This document shows positions 62,029-64,000 of a DNA stretch of 64,000 nt, in pieces. The translations under genes and the position numbers were made by a program. Location of the stretch: positions 122,519 through 186,518 of the forward strand of contig DIZI01000005.1 of assembly GCA_002427885.1 (NCBI GenBank). The letters are read 5' to 3'. The notes below the pieces were generated by a model. That model worked only from the letters and a program-made list of their open reading frames with translations. It was not told where the DNA came from and did no database searches. Origin of the DNA: Paludibacter sp. UBA6032. Its GTDB lineage: Bacteria; Bacteroidota; Bacteroidia; Bacteroidales; Paludibacteraceae. The stretch's first letter is position 1, and every line of letters starts with the position of its first letter.

Positions 62029-62060
62029 TATATACGTTTTTAGGTTTATCATTAAAATTA

Positions 62061-62067
62061 AAGGAGG
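62061..62067 (+). promoter_or_regulatory. Strong Shine-Dalgarno site AAGGAGG
   Basis: A perfect AAGGAGG lies 7 nt upstream of the ATG at 62075. Most other starts in the window have A-rich leaders without such a site. Confidence 0.75.
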
Positions 62068-62074
62068 AATCAGT

Positions 62075-63094
62075 ATGACAATTACTATTTTATTATTGGG
62101 ATTTTTATTCGGGGCAATTCTGCAATATGCAAGTCTTAATAAACATAATGTTATCAGCGGTTTAGCCACCCTTGACAATCTAGCTGTAGCCAAAGCTGTT
62201 ATGCTGGCTATTGGAGTGGGTGCTATTTTGCTGAACATCGAAATCGGATTAGGATTCGCTTCGTATCACGTTAAGCCTTTCATTTTGGGTGGAATTGTGT
62301 TGGGAGGTCTGGTGTTCGGAACGGGTATGGCAATATTAGGTTATTGTCCAGGAACGCTCGCCATTTCATTAGGCGAAGGATCAATGGATGCACTCGTTGG
62401 CATTATCGGAGCTTTAGTGGGTGGAGTGGTTTACACGGTGTTATTGCCATCCATTTCCGGTATTTTAGGACCAAATCTGGGTAGCATATCATTAAATTCT
62501 CTGGTCGGAACAAATACAATTTTCTATTTACTTGTCTTTGTTATCGGTGGTTTATTTATCGGATTATCTTTCTGGTTGCATAAAAAAGATAAGGTAAAGG
62601 GTTTTAAATGGCTTTATTCAGGAATTGCGTTGGCTGTACTTGATGCTGTGGTGTTTCTGACAGCAGTTGTCGACAGACCAATTGGTGCTTCTACCTCTTT
62701 TCCGTATACTGCCGATTTGCTCACGGGTATTACGCATAACGATTATTTTCCAAAAGTGCATAAACCCGGTCATTGGGAAGTTATTTTCTTGTCAGGTGCT
62801 TTTTTAGCCGGTCTGATCATTTCGCTAATTAAAAAAGATTTTAAAATTACCTTGATTTACAGCCATTGGGAGCAATTTAAAGGTAAATCGGTTATTAAAA
62901 GAATCGGTTGGGCTTTTATCGGTGGATTTATCCTGATTATCGGTGCTCGAATGGCGGATGGTTGCACAAGCGGACACATTCTGTCCGGGGGAATGCAACT
63001 TGCTGTGAGTAGTCTGGTATTTGCCGTGTTTGTTTTTGTTGGTCTTATTATCACGGGAAAATTATTTTATAAAAATAGTCGATACAACAGGTAG
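62075..63094 (+). CDS. YeeE/YedE family sulfur-compound transporter
   Basis: A 339-residue membrane protein with nine or ten predicted helices, a fusion of the two half-length modules. The conserved cysteine motifs are LGYCPGTLAISLGEG near residue 92 and ARMADGCTSGHILSGGMQ near residue 295. These cysteines line the pathway of the known thiosulfate importer YeeE. It likely moves thiosulfate or a related sulfur species. It lies 46 nt after yeiH. The strong Shine-Dalgarno site is unlike its neighbours and may reflect transfer from another phylum. Confidence 0.87.
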   Translation: MTITILLLGFLFGAILQYASLNKHNVISGLATLDNLAVAKAVMLAIGVGAILLNIEIGLGFASYHVKPFILGGIVLGGLVFGTGMAILGYCPGTLAISLGEGSMDALVGIIGALVGGVVYTVLLPSISGILGPNLGSISLNSLVGTNTIFYLLVFVIGGLFIGLSFWLHKKDKVKGFKWLYSGIALAVLDAVVFLTAVVDRPIGASTSFPYTADLLTGITHNDYFPKVHKPGHWEVIFLSGAFLAGLIISLIKKDFKITLIYSHWEQFKGKSVIKRIGWAFIGGFILIIGARMADGCTSGHILSGGMQLAVSSLVFAVFVFVGLIITGKLFYKNSRYNR

Positions 63095-63134
63095 ATTAAA
63101 ATATAATCTGTCATAGAAAGAACAATTAAAAAAA

Positions 63135-63164
63135 ACTCTTCCAGGGCCGAAGCTTTGGAAGAGT
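63135..63164 (-). terminator. Terminator of the HNH-like gene pair
   Basis: ACTCTTCCA (63135-63143) and TGGAAGAGT (63156-63164) form a perfect 9-bp stem. Eight T follow on the minus strand. It lies about 65 nt past the stop of the 63228 gene and also bounds the plus-strand transporter. Confidence 0.8.
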
Positions 63165-63227
63165 CTGGAAACAAAAAGAAAACTAACAAACTAAAGTAAG
63201 GTGTTCAATAATTTAAAAAATAGATAC

Positions 63228-63458
63228 TTAGTGACAACCATGTATTTTACATGTACACTGGCACCGGTTTTCTGCTTTTTTTAATGCCTTTTCTATAACT
63301 ACCTGTGAAAATGGTTCCGGTTTTACGTTATTTTTATCGTAAAAACCTATGGCTGCATTGCATATCTTACACAATACTATTGCATTGCTGATACCATTTC
63401 CGCCATCACTTCTCAAATGACGAACTTCAATATTCGTAGTTTGCGTACATCGCGACAT
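63228..63458 (-). CDS. Small HNH-like zinc-binding protein
   Basis: A 76-residue protein. The core RHLRSDGGNGISNAIVLC followed by KICN resembles the beta-beta-alpha metal fold of HNH nucleases, with H14 and a central Asn, but the final His is replaced by Asn (CN rather than CH). The C-terminus is Cys/His-rich, ending CQCTCKIHGCH. It may bind zinc and nucleic acid, but catalytic activity is doubtful. It lies 27 nt after the 137-residue gene on the same strand, with a shared terminator. Confidence 0.6.
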   Translation of the reverse strand: MSRCTQTTNIEVRHLRSDGGNGISNAIVLCKICNAAIGFYDKNNVKPEPFSQVVIEKALKKAENRCQCTCKIHGCH

Positions 63459-63485
63459 AATATTAAATTTTAAAAAAACTGATGA

Positions 63486-63899
63486 TTATTTATGACTTAA
63501 TACAACCGGCTTTGAAGCTATTCTGAACCGGATTATTTTTTTTCTCAACGTAGAATAGTTTACATTGAAAGTTAGAAGTTCATTTTTGTGTGCCGGGACA
63601 AATTTTACAATATCCGATATTTCCAATTCCTCTTTACATTTACTGTGAGCTTGACACATTGGAATAATATACCAGTTTGTATCAGTGACAGCGTTGGAAT
63701 TTCTGAACAAACCAAATGAAATTACCTTTACTTCCGGACTTGCTTTTTGGACATGAACGCCAACTAAATTTGTATTGTTCAGGCATCTGATTTCCGAACA
63801 ATAACTAACCGGAGTATGACTGAATTTTTCCCAAAAATTCAACCAGTTACCACTTTCACATTTATTGTCGGCAATTCGGATTATATTTTTTACTTTCAT
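63486..63899 (-). CDS. Cys/His-rich hypothetical protein, HNH-fold-like
   Basis: A 137-residue protein with no signal peptide or membrane helix. It shows C14, then WLNFWEKFSHTPVSYCSEIRC near 19-39, LVGVHVQKA near 46-54 and NWYIIPMCQAHSKCKEEL near 95. The Cys/His spacing (YCxxxxC ... GxHV ... MCxxH) suggests a zinc-binding fold related to HNH domains; the family has no function that I know. The ATG at 63899 is the only good start. It precedes the smaller HNH-like gene, so the two probably form an operon. Confidence 0.55.
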   Translation of the reverse strand: MKVKNIIRIADNKCESGNWLNFWEKFSHTPVSYCSEIRCLNNTNLVGVHVQKASPEVKVISFGLFRNSNAVTDTNWYIIPMCQAHSKCKEELEISDIVKFVPAHKNELLTFNVNYSTLRKKIIRFRIASKPVVLSHK

Positions 63900-64000
63900 A
63901 TATCTGAGAATAAGTTGATTTTATTGATAACACTCGAAGAAAAATTGATCTTTATAATCCCAAAAGCTTTCAGAATAAGTTTTGCAACAAATCAGTCAAA

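Overview
The window is one stretch of a low-GC genome from the phylum Bacteroidota, most likely an anaerobic or microaerophilic, polysaccharide-fermenting member of the Bacteroidales (Paludibacter-like; the genus is inference). The evidence is: promoters of the TTTG-N17-21-TAnnTTTG type with mostly A-rich rather than Shine-Dalgarno leaders; secreted proteins ending in type IX secretion (T9SS) sorting domains; a short NuoG; a Nudix-type regulator next to xylose genes; a PPi-dependent phosphofructokinase; and a DUF3098 gene between ftsX and uppP. No tRNA, rRNA, CRISPR array, insertion sequence or phage gene was seen.

Layout. 1-10.7 kb (- strand): a nearly complete respiratory complex I operon in the order nuoA-B-C-D-E-F-G-H-I-J-K-L-M, with nuoM cut by the window edge. 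11-16.5 kb (-): a purine permease and a three-gene biotin-dependent acyl-CoA (propionyl/acetyl-CoA) carboxylase. 16.8-21.3 kb: an accessory stretch with a DUF554 membrane protein, a secreted trypsin-like protease bracketed by two nearly identical 80-bp REPIN-like elements, a 12-unit tandem array with a 21-bp period, a T9SS type B cell-surface protein and a 200-bp element with terminal inverted repeats. 21.3-27.2 kb (-): secA-lgt-PAP2-ubiE/menG, covering protein export, lipoprotein maturation, lipid phosphate metabolism and menaquinone synthesis. 27.8-45 kb (-): SDR and aldehyde dehydrogenase, a T9SS type A protein, a GH43 enzyme, GNAT and PhzF proteins, a xylose operon (Nudix regulator, xylB, xylA, xylE-type symporter), a GH2 enzyme and a PL10 pectate lyase. 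No SusC/SusD pair is present, so this is not a classical PUL. 45-60 kb: deaD helicase, a membrane acyltransferase, PPi-PFK, yaaA, sufE, sufS, yfhO-like, ftsX, DUF3098, uppP, truB and queA. 60-64 kb: a LysR regulator with a YeiH-type exporter and a YeeE/YedE-type sulfur transporter, then two small Cys/His-rich proteins resembling HNH zinc folds.

How the genes fit together. Extracellular GH43, GH2 and PL10 enzymes could release pentoses and uronides from plant cell walls. The symporter, isomerase and kinase feed xylose into the pentose phosphate route, and PPi-PFK works in glycolysis. Complex I would oxidise NADH with menaquinone, which UbiE/MenG helps to make; the acyl-CoA carboxylase fits propionate or fatty-acid metabolism.

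The most unusual material is non-coding: the 21-bp array whose minus-strand reading is a run of heptads, the REPIN-like pair around the orphan protease, and self-complementary sequences filling many intra-operon spacers. One of these supplies the stop codon of xylB. Nothing here can be claimed as a proven new system; the best candidates are the 17.5-19.6 kb islet and the HNH-like gene pair at the right end.
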